Below, in pieces: positions 14,283 through 21,536 of a DNA stretch of 27,410 nucleotides. The stretch's first letter is position 1; the number at the start of each line of letters is the position of its first letter. The stretch lies in the NCBI GenBank assembly GCA_035762175.1, contig DASTPP010000261.1:1-27410 (forward strand). The letters run 5' to 3'. This stretch comes from DASTPP01 sp035762175 (GTDB taxonomy: Bacteria; Myxococcota_A; Polyangia; Polyangiales; Polyangiaceae). Under the pieces are notes generated by a model. The model did no database searches, was not told where the DNA came from, and saw only the letters and a list, made by a program, of their open reading frames with translations. A program made the position numbers and the translations under genes.

Positions 14283-15422
14283 TCAGCGCAGGCCGCCCTG
14301 GTACATCTCGTGGCGCAGCCGGTGCAGCTCTTGGCGCAGCGGGGCGATGAAGTCGGCGCTGATGGTGCGCTTCTGGTTCTGCATCGCCCGCGTGGCATGC
14401 CACTTCGACAGCGCCAGGCGCGAGGCGGCGTCGATGAAGCGGCGGCCGCGCTTGCCCCGCCCGGCCAGGAGCGACTTGAGCCGCCCGACCGGCGAGCAGA
14501 CGAGGTCGAGCTCCTGCTGGCTCAGGTTGCCGATGAGCACCTCGTCTTGCAGATATTGGCGAATGATGCGCCCCTCGCGCACGACCAGCGCGATGACGAT
14601 CGCGCCGAACGCCGCCACGAAGAGGAACCAGAGCGGCAGCATGACCAGAAACAGGGGGAAGTTCATCGCCCCCGACAAAAAGGCCGAGCCGTTCCACAAA
14701 GAGTGCAAGAAGACGGCCGCGCAGTAGCCCCCGATCGGCGCGCCGATCTTGAGCCAGCCCTTGCTCGTCTCGCGCGCGATGCCGACGCCGAGCCCGGTCA
14801 TCGAGGTGTAGAGCGGGTGGCCCCAGGGCGAGAGCAGCCCGCGCATCACGAACGTGACCGCCAGGCCCGTCTCGCCCCCGCTCTGCAGGCTGCGCGCGTA
14901 GTAGACGACGTTCTCGACCGCGGCGAACCCCAGCGCCGAGAACGTCGCGTAAATGACCCCGTCGACCACCCCGTCGAACTCGCGGCGCAGGAACCAGAAC
15001 ATGCCGAGCACGGCCAGGCCCTTGAACGCCTCCTCGAAGATGGGCGCGCTGATGACCGCCCCCGCGATCGCCGCCCCCGCCTTGCCCGCCACCGCCGCCC
15101 CGACGCCGCTGATGGCCGTGTTGATGACCGCCGAGAACCCGCACGCCGGGATGGCCCCCCAAATGAACGCCATCGCCAGGCACCACCAGGGCTCGGGGTC
15201 GTAGCGGTCGACCAAGAGCGGCACCCAGAGGTAGACCATCACCGCCGGGAACGCGAGCATCGACGCCACCAGCATGCTCACGAACGCCTCGGCCGAGTTG
15301 CGCTCGAGCAGCGGCAGGATCACGAACATGATCAGCAGCAGCGCCCCGCCGACGAGCACCCCGAGCGTCCAGAGCACCGCGCCGATCGTCCGCCGGCTTT
15401 TTTCCGAAGCGTGAGTCACCAT
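14283..15422 (-). CDS. PrsW family intramembrane metalloprotease
   Basis: 379-aa polytopic membrane protein with about eight hydrophobic segments and a cytosolic, basic C-terminal tail of ~90 residues. PrsW hallmarks are present: FEEAFKG with Glu130-Glu131, DGVIYATFSALGFAAVEN (154-171), GHPLYTSMTG with His202, and FLHSLWNGS with His240. PrsW-type proteases (glutamic/metal-dependent, CAAX-protease relatives) cleave membrane proteins such as anti-sigma factors. ATG 15422 is chosen because the 72 codons upstream are Gly/Ala/Arg low-complexity. A TACGCT hexamer (15434-15439) sits 11 nt before it, suggesting a short leader. It heads the minus-strand run leading to nadD. The C-terminal tail is longer than in minimal PrsW proteins and could be regulatory. 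Confidence 0.9.
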   Translation of the reverse strand: MVTHASEKSRRTIGAVLWTLGVLVGGALLLIMFVILPLLERNSAEAFVSMLVASMLAFPAVMVYLWVPLLVDRYDPEPWWCLAMAFIWGAIPACGFSAVINTAISGVGAAVAGKAGAAIAGAVISAPIFEEAFKGLAVLGMFWFLRREFDGVVDGVIYATFSALGFAAVENVVYYARSLQSGGETGLAVTFVMRGLLSPWGHPLYTSMTGLGVGIARETSKGWLKIGAPIGGYCAAVFLHSLWNGSAFLSGAMNFPLFLVMLPLWFLFVAAFGAIVIALVVREGRIIRQYLQDEVLIGNLSQQELDLVCSPVGRLKSLLAGRGKRGRRFIDAASRLALSKWHATRAMQNQKRTISADFIAPLRQELHRLRHEMYQGGLR

Positions 15423-15590
15423 GGGGTCGGCGTAGCGTACGGTAAAATCGCCGACCCCCGCCACTGCCCCGCGCCCCCGCCCGGGCCCGCCCCGCCGGGC
15501 CCCCCCTTCGACCCCTCCCCGCCCCCGCCCCGCGCCGCCGCGGCCCCGCCCCGCTCCCCCGCAAAGGGCGCCGGGCCGGGCGGGTTTGGG

Positions 15591-15619
15591 TTGCGTAGCG
15601 GGCGGAGGGGGACTAGCTT
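15591..15619 (+). promoter_or_regulatory. tRNA-Arg promoter (TTGCGT-17-TAGCTT)
   Basis: TTGCGT (15591-15596) and TAGCTT (15614-15619) are spaced by exactly 17 bp. The tRNA begins 12 nt after the -10, a normal distance for a stable RNA promoter. This is the clearest housekeeping-type promoter in the window. Confidence 0.7.
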
Positions 15620-15631
15620 GCTCCCTCGCTT

Positions 15632-15705
15632 GCGCCACTAGCTCAGCTGGATAGAGCGTCGGCCTCCGGAGCCGAAGGCCAGTGGTTCGAATCCACTGTG
15701 GCGCG
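15632..15705 (+). tRNA. tRNA-Arg (anticodon CCG)
   Basis: A full cloverleaf can be drawn: acceptor GCGCCAC/GTGGCGC (15698-15704), D-arm GCTC-AGCTGGATA-GAGC, anticodon stem TCGGC/GCCGA around loop CTCCGGA (anticodon CCG, reads CGG), and T-arm AGTGG-TTCGAAT-CCACT. The discriminator is G and CCA is not encoded. The adjacent recombinase remnant makes this tRNA the likely integration site of a mobile element. Confidence 0.96.
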
Positions 15706-16240
15706 CCCTGTAGACTCAGGCACTTGCGAGAGCAGCTGCGACATTTCTTGTCCCTCTCGCGACGTGAACGCGACGCGAAGCCGCGCCTGCTGGGTCTCCC
15801 GCGCAGCCCCCTTTAGGGCGCTATCGGCGAGGTGGGCGTAGCGCTCGGTCACCGTCACCGACGAGTGCCCCAAGAGGTCGCGCACCTCTCCGAGCCGCCA
15901 CGTGCGCCCCCACCAACCGGCCACGAGCGACGACGCGCAGGTGTGACGTCGATCGTGCCAGCGGACCGGGCGGTTGATGCCCGCGGCCGCCAAGGACGTG
16001 CGCCAGTGGCGGAACTTGCCCTCGGGCCGCCGGCCCCCGCGCGAGGTCGGGAACACCGAACGGAAGGGGTTGCGCTTCACGTAGACGGGCATCCGCGCGA
16101 GCCACGGCTTCGCCGCGTCGAGCGACCGACCGAAGAGAGGCACCCGCCGCGCCTTGCCGTTCTTGGGCGGCTTGCCAGGAGAACCGAAGCGCACGAACAC
16201 GTACGGGTCGTCTCGACCACCATGGGGTCGGGCCTGGCCC
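15643..16240 (-). pseudogene. Truncated tyrosine recombinase (integrase) at tRNA-Arg
   Basis: Only the C-terminal catalytic half survives. Visible: the Lys-bearing hairpin PPKNGKARRVPL, WHDRRHTCASSLVAGWW (HxxR box), and LGHSSVTVTERYAHL containing the second His and the Tyr nucleophile. The first catalytic Arg box (TGxRxGE) and the whole core-binding domain are missing; DNA beyond about 16240 no longer resembles an integrase. The C-terminal codons run into the tRNA and the stop (TGA at 15643-15645) lies inside the tRNA D-arm. This is the usual arrangement for elements that integrate at a tRNA 3' end. No second copy of the tRNA 3' end is seen in the window, so the other attachment site is outside or lost. 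Confidence 0.85.
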
Positions 16241-16621
16241 GACGGACGACGATCGACTCGGAACAACGGCCCGGCTGGCCCGGCCGAGCACGAGGGCGGA
16301 CCCACACGCGCTTCGACAGCCGTCGCCCGCACCAGCCGCCGGGCGCGCTCACGAAGCCCATGCCCGGCCACATCCCGCCGTGACCTCCACGTGGAGGGAC
16401 GCCGCGAGGGACCGACCCCGGCGTTCGCGCGTGTAGGGGCGTGGCGTTGGGCGGGGGGCCGGCCATGCCGCCGGCGTCGACAGAAGAAGAGGGGCCGCCG
16501 AAGACGAGCGAGCCCGAGGCGGAGGCCCAGCTACTCGGGGCGCTCGGGCGCCAGCAGCAGCGCACCGACCACTCGGACGAGCCGGGCGAGCCCGCTCGAA
16601 GAACCCTCCGCGTACGACGAC
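16241..16621. other. Gene-free stretch between integrase remnant and array
   Basis: No recognisable protein. One plus-strand frame with a possible ATG at 16465 reads a hydrophilic Glu/Ser/Pro-rich peptide before entering the 42-43-bp array, but it has no clear ribosome site and no family resemblance. This is probably the rest of a decayed element. Confidence 0.4.
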
Positions 16622-17290
16622 GACCTCGAAGCAACCCCCGAGGTTTACCACCCAGGGCCCCGACGACCTCGGGGCAACCCTCGATCAACCCCCCCGACGT
16701 CGCCCGTGACCTCGGGGCAACGCTCGATCAACCCCCCCGACGTCACCCGTGACCTCGGGGCAACGCTCGATCAACCCCCCCGACGTCGCCCGTGACCTCG
16801 GGGCAACCCTCGAGCAATGCCCTGATGTCGCCCGTGACCTCGGGGCAACCCTCGAGCAATGCCCTGACGTCGCCCGTGACCTCGGGGCATGGTTCGACCA
16901 AGGTACGTCACCCGCCGAGCGCTTCCGAGCAACCCTCGAGGTTCTCGCCCGGGGCGCCGACGAGCTTGGCGCAACCCTCGAACAACGCCACGGCTGCGCC
17001 GACGGCCTCGAAGGCACCCTGGGGCAACGATCGATGACCCCCGGCGGCTTCGTCGCAAGGGTCGAGGTCTCCGCGTGGTGCGTCGGCGGCTTCAAAACGA
17101 ACCCGGAGCAACGCCCCCGGTGCGCCCGCGGCTTCGGGCCGACGCTCGAGCACTCGCCTCGGCCCGCCCGCGACTTCGGGCCAACGCTCGAGCACTCGCC
17201 TCGGCCCGCCCGGCGTCTCGGAGCAACCCTCGTCGAATGGGTCGACGTCATCGACGCGCTCGGAGCGACCCTCGGCCAACCCGGCTCGGG
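16622..17290. repeat. Long 42/43-bp tandem array (14-codon period)
   Basis: About 16 units. Landmark GACCTCGGGG or variant recurs at 16622, 16665, 16708, 16751, 16794, 16836 and 16878 (spacings 43, 43, 43, 43, 42, 42). It is followed by about nine more diverged units that keep exactly 42 bp. In the plus-strand frame of the later units each encodes a 14-residue repeat of the form (D/G)(L/F)GxTLEQxPxxAR. Most 43-bp units carry a C7 tract where the in-frame version would need C6. Minus-strand frames also give 14-residue repeats, so the coding strand is not certain. No start codon with a ribosome site is evident. Confidence 0.85.
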
Positions 17291-17424
17291 CCGTCGCCGC
17301 GTCGCGCGAACGGTCGAGAAACCTTTCGCAGGGGCCGGCGGCCTCGCCGACGACCTTCCGCGTTACGCCCGCTGTCGTCGCTCGTCGCCACCGCTCTGCC
17401 GCCCTCGCCCGGCCGCGGTGCGGC

Positions 17425-17430
17425 TATCCT
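17425..17430 (+). promoter_or_regulatory. -10-like TATCCT just before FGE lipoprotein gene
   Basis: TATCCT ends 9 nt before the ATG at 17440. Transcription from it would give a nearly leaderless message. No good -35 is seen at 16-18 bp, so this is tentative. Confidence 0.35.
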
Positions 17431-17439
17431 GCGCCCACC

Positions 17440-18336
17440 ATGAAGCGAGCGGCGAGCGGCGTTGCGATCGTCTTGGCGGCGTGTGGCGGCGGGGCGGCAG
17501 GGCCGGCGCCGCCTTCGGGAGCGCCTTCGGGCGGGCGCGCGCGCGTCGTCGCGCCGGCCGAGCACGAGCGCGAGCCCGAGCGCGTGATCGTGCCGGCCGG
17601 CGAGGTGACCTTCGGCGCGGGCGACGCCGCCTTCGCCGCAGAAGTGGCCTTGTGCGTGGGCACGCGCGGCGACGCCGACAAATGCCGCGCCCGCCTCGGG
17701 CACGAGCGGCCGGCGCGCCGGGAGCGGCTGCTCTCGTTCGCCATCGACGTGCGCGAGGTGACGAACGCCGCCTACGCGGCTTGCGTGGCCGCGGGCGCGT
17801 GCGCCCCCATCGACTTCCGCGCCTGCGAGACGCTGGGCGTGGCCGATCTGACGGCGGCGGGCGTGCCCGAGGGCCACGTGCTGCGCGCGCCGAACCACCC
17901 CGTCGTGTGCGTGAGCGAAGCCGAGGCCGAGGCCTATTGCCGACACCGCGGCGGCCGCCTGCCGATCGAGCTCGAGTGGGAGCGGGCGGCCGAGGGCGAC
18001 GACGAGCGGGTGTTCCCTTGGGGCAACGACTGGCGCCCGGCCGCGCTCAACTGGGGCGAGGACGACGACTACGGCCGGGTCGACGGCTACGTGTACACCG
18101 CGCCGGTGGGTAGCTATCCGGCCGGCGCGGGCCCCTTCGGCACGCTCGACCAAGCCGGCAACGTCTGGGAATGGACGGCCTCGCGCTACGAAAAGGCCCC
18201 CGACAAGCGCGTCACCCGCGGCGGCGGGTACGTGGCGACCCCCGCCGCGTTCGCGACCAACCACCGCGCGCCGCAGCCCGAAGGCCGTCACACGGTCAAC
18301 ATCGGCTTCCGCTGCGTCGCCGACGCCGAACGCTGA
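17440..18336 (+). CDS. FGE-sulfatase (SUMF1-like) domain lipoprotein
   Basis: 298-aa predicted lipoprotein: short signal with lipobox LAAC (Cys15), a Gly/Ala/Pro linker, then a formylglycine-generating-enzyme fold from about residue 48. Hallmarks: VIVPAGEVTFGAGD, SFAIDVREVTNAAYAACV, NHPVVCVSEAEAEAYC, GGRLPIELEWERAAEG, FPWGNDW, PVGSYPAGAGPFGTLDQAGN followed by VWEWTASRY, VTRGGGY and the terminal IGFRC. The fold also serves in non-enzymatic and ergothioneine-type proteins, and the Cys pair of true sulfatase-activating enzymes is not obvious, so the name describes the fold only. No sulfatase gene is nearby. Myxobacteria carry many secreted copies of this kind. The ATG is 9 nt after a TATCCT hexamer. 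It is flanked on both sides by 42-bp arrays. Confidence 0.9.
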   Translation: MKRAASGVAIVLAACGGGAAGPAPPSGAPSGGRARVVAPAEHEREPERVIVPAGEVTFGAGDAAFAAEVALCVGTRGDADKCRARLGHERPARRERLLSFAIDVREVTNAAYAACVAAGACAPIDFRACETLGVADLTAAGVPEGHVLRAPNHPVVCVSEAEAEAYCRHRGGRLPIELEWERAAEGDDERVFPWGNDWRPAALNWGEDDDYGRVDGYVYTAPVGSYPAGAGPFGTLDQAGNVWEWTASRYEKAPDKRVTRGGGYVATPAAFATNHRAPQPEGRHTVNIGFRCVADAER

Positions 18337-18371
18337 ACGCACGCTCGCCCGTCGCGGCGGTGGCGGGGGGG

Positions 18372-18399
18372 CCGTCTCGCCACGCGCGGCGCGAGACGG
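18372..18399 (+). terminator. Hairpin after FGE lipoprotein gene
   Basis: CCGTCTCGC (18372-18380) pairs with GCGAGACGG (18391-18399), loop 10 nt, 35 bp after the stop. No U-run follows. Confidence 0.4.
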
Positions 18400-18429
18400 G
18401 CGCTCGCCCTTCGTACGATCATTGCGGAC

Positions 18430-18507
18430 ATGAGCAACCCGTGCGACGTACCGCCCTGGTTGCCGCCAGAGATGCGACAGCACGAGCCCGCGTCACCAGG
18501 GCTTTGA
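18430..18507 (+). CDS. Possible 25-residue ORF or gene remnant
   Basis: ATG 18430 to TGA 18505-18507 encodes 25 residues beginning MSNPCDVPPWLPPEMR. A TACGAT hexamer (18414-18419) ends 10 nt before the ATG, the same short-leader layout as several real genes here. The frame stops just inside the adjacent 42-bp array, so it looks like the N-terminus of a gene interrupted by repeat expansion. There is no known family. Confidence 0.3.
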   Translation: MSNPCDVPPWLPPEMRQHEPASPGL

Positions 18508-18643
18508 CCGGCCGGCGAACCGCTCGACGTCGAGTGCCCAGGGCTCGGGCGGGTCGACGCACCGGTCGACGTCGAGTGCACAGGGTTGGGATTCGGCAAA
18601 CCAACCGCCTGCTGGGGGATTCGGCACCCCAACCGCCTGCCGG
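18459..18643. repeat. Second 42-bp array (3 units) and a 28-bp pair
   Basis: Three 42-bp units at 18459-18500, 18501-18542 and 18543-18584, each ending CCAGG or ACAGG; units 2 and 3 share CTCGACGT/GTCGACGT plus CGAGTGC. In the plus frame each is 14 codons (xxxGRRTARRRVPR-like). They are followed by two 28-bp copies, 18588-18615 and 18616-18643, starting GGGATTCGGCA and containing CCAACCGCCTGC. A related sequence, GGGGTTCGGCAATCCGACCG, lies at 20047-20066 on the other side of the DUF2855 gene. The remainder of 18337-18816 holds no supported gene. Confidence 0.75.
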
Positions 18644-18816
18644 CCCCGTGCCCCCGCGGCCCCCCCCAACGCTCTTCGTCTGGCCAGACGGCGACGCTGG
18701 CCGGCACAGGGCCGACGCACCACTAGCGACGAGCGGCGCCCACCGCGACGTCGCCGGCGCAATGCTAAGAGCGGGGCGCCCCCGGCCCGGCGCTCGAGCA
18801 CGCGCCCGGGGTTGCA

Positions 18817-19947
18817 TCAGGCGAGCGAGAGCAGGTGCCCCTCGTCGGGCTTGGCGCGCCCGAGCACCAGATCGAGGTAGGCGCGCTCGAGGGCGTCGGG
18901 GCCGCGCCCGCGCACGACGCGCAGCCAGGCCTCGGGCGACGACACGACGCGGTCGAGCAAGGCCCGCCAGGCTTCGTTGGCCCGGGCCCCGAACGCGGGC
19001 GGCCCGAGCTCGGCGGCGCGCTTTTCGGCCCAGGAGGGGGCGAAGAAGGGCGCGGCCTTGGGCCCCGGCGCCCCCCCGTCACCCGGGCGCAACTGCTGCC
19101 AGTGGGTGGCGCCGACCGAGCAGCTGTGGGTCAGCGCGTCGCCGTAGTGGCGGTGCACCGACGCGCGGAGCGCGGCGTCGCCCGAGAGGTCGACGTAGAC
19201 CGCGGGGGCGTCGGTCGGCAGGGCGGCGATCTGGTCGTAGGCGAAGGCGCGCGCGTAGCCGCCCACGCGGGCGACGAAGGGCGCGTGGGCCGCCGAGGTG
19301 AGCCCGAGCACGGCCGGGCCCGGGCGGCGGGCGGCGAGCAGCCAGGCGAGGCCGCAAGCGGTCTTGCTCGACGCGCTGGCGATGACGACGGTGCGGGCCC
19401 CGAAAAAGTCGTGCGCGGCGAGGTAGTCGTCGAGCAGAAACGAGGTCGTGAAGAGCGGCCGGAGCAAGGCCTGCTCGGCCTCGCGGGCCGGGTCGTAGGT
19501 CGGGTCGGTCGCGGTGCAGACGTAACGATTGTAGAGCGCCGAGAGCGGCTGCCGGTGCGGCGACTCGTCGCTGAACCCGCCGCCGCCGACCCGCCCGGGC
19601 CGCACCACGAGCGAGGTCGAGGTGGGGTAAAGGCCGTAGTAGCGCTCGCCGGGCCGCACGCCCTCGTGCCGCGAGCGCAGCACCTCGCCGTAGCCCCACG
19701 CGGGCACGCGGCCCCACCCCTCGGGCGCGGGAAAGAGCCGCCAGTAGCCCATGCGATCGCCCGCCAGGGCGTACGTCACGTTGTTCGACGTCAGGCCGAA
19801 GTGGTCGACCCTCAGCAACGCCTGCCCTTCGTCGAGGGCGACGTCGTCGAGGGGGGGCGCGGGCGCGAACCGGCACGCGCGCAGATCGTCGCGCCGGACC
19901 AAAAAGTCGAGCGGCGTGGGGGCGGGCGGGGTCGTCGTGGTCGTCAT
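18817..19947 (-). CDS. DUF2855 family protein
   Basis: 376-aa protein matching the DUF2855 family in length and pattern: an N-terminal GroES-like, medium-chain-reductase-like half (LDEGQALLRVDHFGLTSNNV, ALAGDRMGYW, WGRVPAWGYGEV) and a C-terminal half with TVVIASASSKTACGLAW resembling a degenerate nucleotide-binding segment. The active Zn and NADP motifs of true alcohol dehydrogenases are not evident, and the function is unknown. ATG 19947 is chosen because an AAAGG ribosome site lies just upstream and the family starts here; the 72 upstream codons are Pro/Arg/Gly low-complexity. It is divergent from the aldo/keto reductase and flanked by related direct repeats (18588 and 20047). Confidence 0.87.
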   Translation of the reverse strand: MTTTTTPPAPTPLDFLVRRDDLRACRFAPAPPLDDVALDEGQALLRVDHFGLTSNNVTYALAGDRMGYWRLFPAPEGWGRVPAWGYGEVLRSRHEGVRPGERYYGLYPTSTSLVVRPGRVGGGGFSDESPHRQPLSALYNRYVCTATDPTYDPAREAEQALLRPLFTTSFLLDDYLAAHDFFGARTVVIASASSKTACGLAWLLAARRPGPAVLGLTSAAHAPFVARVGGYARAFAYDQIAALPTDAPAVYVDLSGDAALRASVHRHYGDALTHSCSVGATHWQQLRPGDGGAPGPKAAPFFAPSWAEKRAAELGPPAFGARANEAWRALLDRVVSSPEAWLRVVRGRGPDALERAYLDLVLGRAKPDEGHLLSLA

Positions 19948-20144
19948 GATCGTCGCCTTTCCGGGCCCGGGGGGGGCGGGGGCGCGCCCGGGGGGGGCGT
20001 CGCGCGGGCGATCGAGATAGCCGCGGTCGGGCGCCGCGGCCAGGCGGGGGTTCGGCAATCCGACCGGGGCCCGGCCGGGCGCCCGCGCGCGTCGGCCCAG
20101 GCCGCAGGCGTCGGCCCGGGCGCCGAGCCGCGCGTCTCTTCCGT

Positions 20145-20228
20145 TGATGCCGGAAAAGACCACTGAATGCCGAAAAGGGGTCGAAGCGACGTTGACGCTA
20201 CGCCATCGACCGCGAACGAACTTACAGT
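20145..20228 (+). promoter_or_regulatory. Control region of the aldo/keto reductase
   Basis: Two direct copies, TGATGCCGGAAAAG (20145-20158) and TGAATGCCGAAAAG (20164-20177), have ATGCCG 20 bp apart, about two helical turns. A TACAGT hexamer (20223-20228) ends 6 nt before the ATG at 20235. The repeats could bind a regulator and the hexamer could be the -10 of a leaderless transcript. Both are weak calls. Confidence 0.3.
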
Positions 20229-20234
20229 CGCGCG

Positions 20235-21263
20235 ATGGAACAACGACGCCTCGGAAACTCTGGCCTCAAAGTGCCCGTGCTTACGTTCGGCACGGGCACG
20301 TTCGGGGGGACAAACTCGTTCTGGCAAGGCTTCGGCTCGCAGGACGTCGCGCAGGCCACGCGCCTGGTCGACCTCTGCCTCGAGGCGGGCTTGAACTTCT
20401 TCGACACGGCCGACATATACTCGGGCGGCCTCTCGGAGGAGATTCTGGGCCGCGCGATCGCCGGCAAGCGCGGCCGCGTGCTCGTGTCGACCAAGGCCGC
20501 GTTTCGCACCGGCGAGGGGCCGAACGACGTGGGGGCGTCGCGCCACCACCTCCTCGAGGCGTGCGAGGCGAGCCTGCGGCGCCTCGGCGTCGAGACCATC
20601 GACGTCTACCACCTGCACGGCTTCGACGGGCTGACGCCCGTCGAAGAGTCGCTCTCGGCGCTCGAATCGTTGGTGCGTTCGGGCAAGGTGCGGTATCTCG
20701 CCGCTTCGAACTTCTCCGGCTGGCACCTCATGAAGTCACTCGCGACCTCCGATCGCCACGGCTGGCCGCGTTACGTCGCGCACCAGTGCTACTACTCGCT
20801 CCTCGGGCGCGAGCTCGAGTGGGAGCTCATGCCGTTGCACGCCGACCAGGGCGTGGGCACGCTCGTGTGGAGCCCGCTCGGTTGGGGGCGGCTCACGGGC
20901 AAGGTGCGGCGCGGCCAGCCGCCGCCCGAAACGAGTCGGCTGCGCAGCGACGCCCTCGAGGCCGGGCCGCCGGTCGAAGACGAGCACCTCTACCGGGTCG
21001 TCGACGCGCTCGACGAGGTCGCGGCCGAGACGGGCAAGTCCGTGCCGCAGATCGCGATCGCGTGGCTGCTCGCGCGCCCGACGGTCTCGTCGGTGGTCTT
21101 GGGCGCGCGAACCGAGGAGCAGCTCGTCGCGAACCTCGGGTCGGTCGGCTGGAGCCTCTCCCCCGAACAGACGGCGAAGCTCGACCGCGCGAGCGAACGC
21201 ACGCCGACGTACCCTTACTGGCACCAGCGCGGCTTCGCCGAGCGCCAGGCGTTCCGCGTCTGA
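20235..21263 (+). CDS. Aldo/keto reductase
   Basis: 342-aa NADPH-dependent TIM-barrel oxidoreductase that reduces aldehydes or ketones to alcohols. The catalytic tetrad is present: Asp57 and Tyr62 (FFDTADIYSGG), Lys87 (LVSTKAAF) and His128 (DVYHLHGFD). The cofactor-binding C-terminal pattern VSSVVLGARTEEQLVANL is also seen. It is close to the YakC/voltage-gated-channel-beta-like AKR group (MEQRRLGNSGLKVPVLTFGT start). ATG 20235 has no Shine-Dalgarno but a TACAGT hexamer 6 nt before it, hinting at leaderless translation. Its neighbours include an Old Yellow Enzyme frame that converges with it, so both could act on reactive carbonyl compounds. It is transcribed toward a strong hairpin region at 21364-21423. 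Confidence 0.93.
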   Translation: MEQRRLGNSGLKVPVLTFGTGTFGGTNSFWQGFGSQDVAQATRLVDLCLEAGLNFFDTADIYSGGLSEEILGRAIAGKRGRVLVSTKAAFRTGEGPNDVGASRHHLLEACEASLRRLGVETIDVYHLHGFDGLTPVEESLSALESLVRSGKVRYLAASNFSGWHLMKSLATSDRHGWPRYVAHQCYYSLLGRELEWELMPLHADQGVGTLVWSPLGWGRLTGKVRRGQPPPETSRLRSDALEAGPPVEDEHLYRVVDALDEVAAETGKSVPQIAIAWLLARPTVSSVVLGARTEEQLVANLGSVGWSLSPEQTAKLDRASERTPTYPYWHQRGFAERQAFRV

Positions 21264-21332
21264 TCGGTCGGGTCGAGCCCCGCCCCGGGGCGGTTCTCCT
21301 TCAGGCGGCGGCTGACCTTGCGCGCCCGGCGC

Positions 21333-21423
21333 GGCCCCGGACTTCGGGAGGGCGGTTCAAAACGCCCTTGCGAGGCCCCGCAGCGCCTCGCAAGGGCTTG
21401 ACGTTGCCCGAGCGCGCTCGGGC
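21333..21423. repeat. Copy of hairpin repeat family; likely bidirectional terminator
   Basis: A 32-bp core (21333-21364) matches the core at 10701-10732 at 28 of 32 positions. It is followed by a 13-bp perfect stem (21364-21376 with 21385-21397, 8-nt loop) and an 18-bp perfect palindrome GCCCGAGCGCGCTCGGGC (21406-21423). The copy sits between the converging aldo/keto reductase and flavin oxidoreductase genes, so it could end both transcripts. Confidence 0.65.
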
Positions 21424-21536
21424 ATCGGACATGGTCGCCCCCCCCTCGCTCGGCGATTGCGCGCGCCGGTCGCGCGGCGGGGGGCCCGCGCGCGACGGGG
21501 CCGCTCGCCGCCGGGGGGCGCGCGGCCGCCGGGCCG

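Noticed and set aside
15460..15600. N-terminal extension of the PrsW protease
   Set aside because: The 72 upstream codons are Gly/Ala/Arg low-complexity and would overlap the tRNA promoter; ATG 15422 starts the natural membrane protein.
16622..17290. CRISPR array or integron attC array
   Set aside because: No spacers or cassette genes between units; the recombinase nearby is a tRNA-type integrase remnant, not IntI.
16749..18113. 454-codon plus-strand frame joining the 42-bp array to the FGE region
   Set aside because: Its second half is an out-of-frame reading of the FGE lipoprotein; only the repeat part may have been coding.
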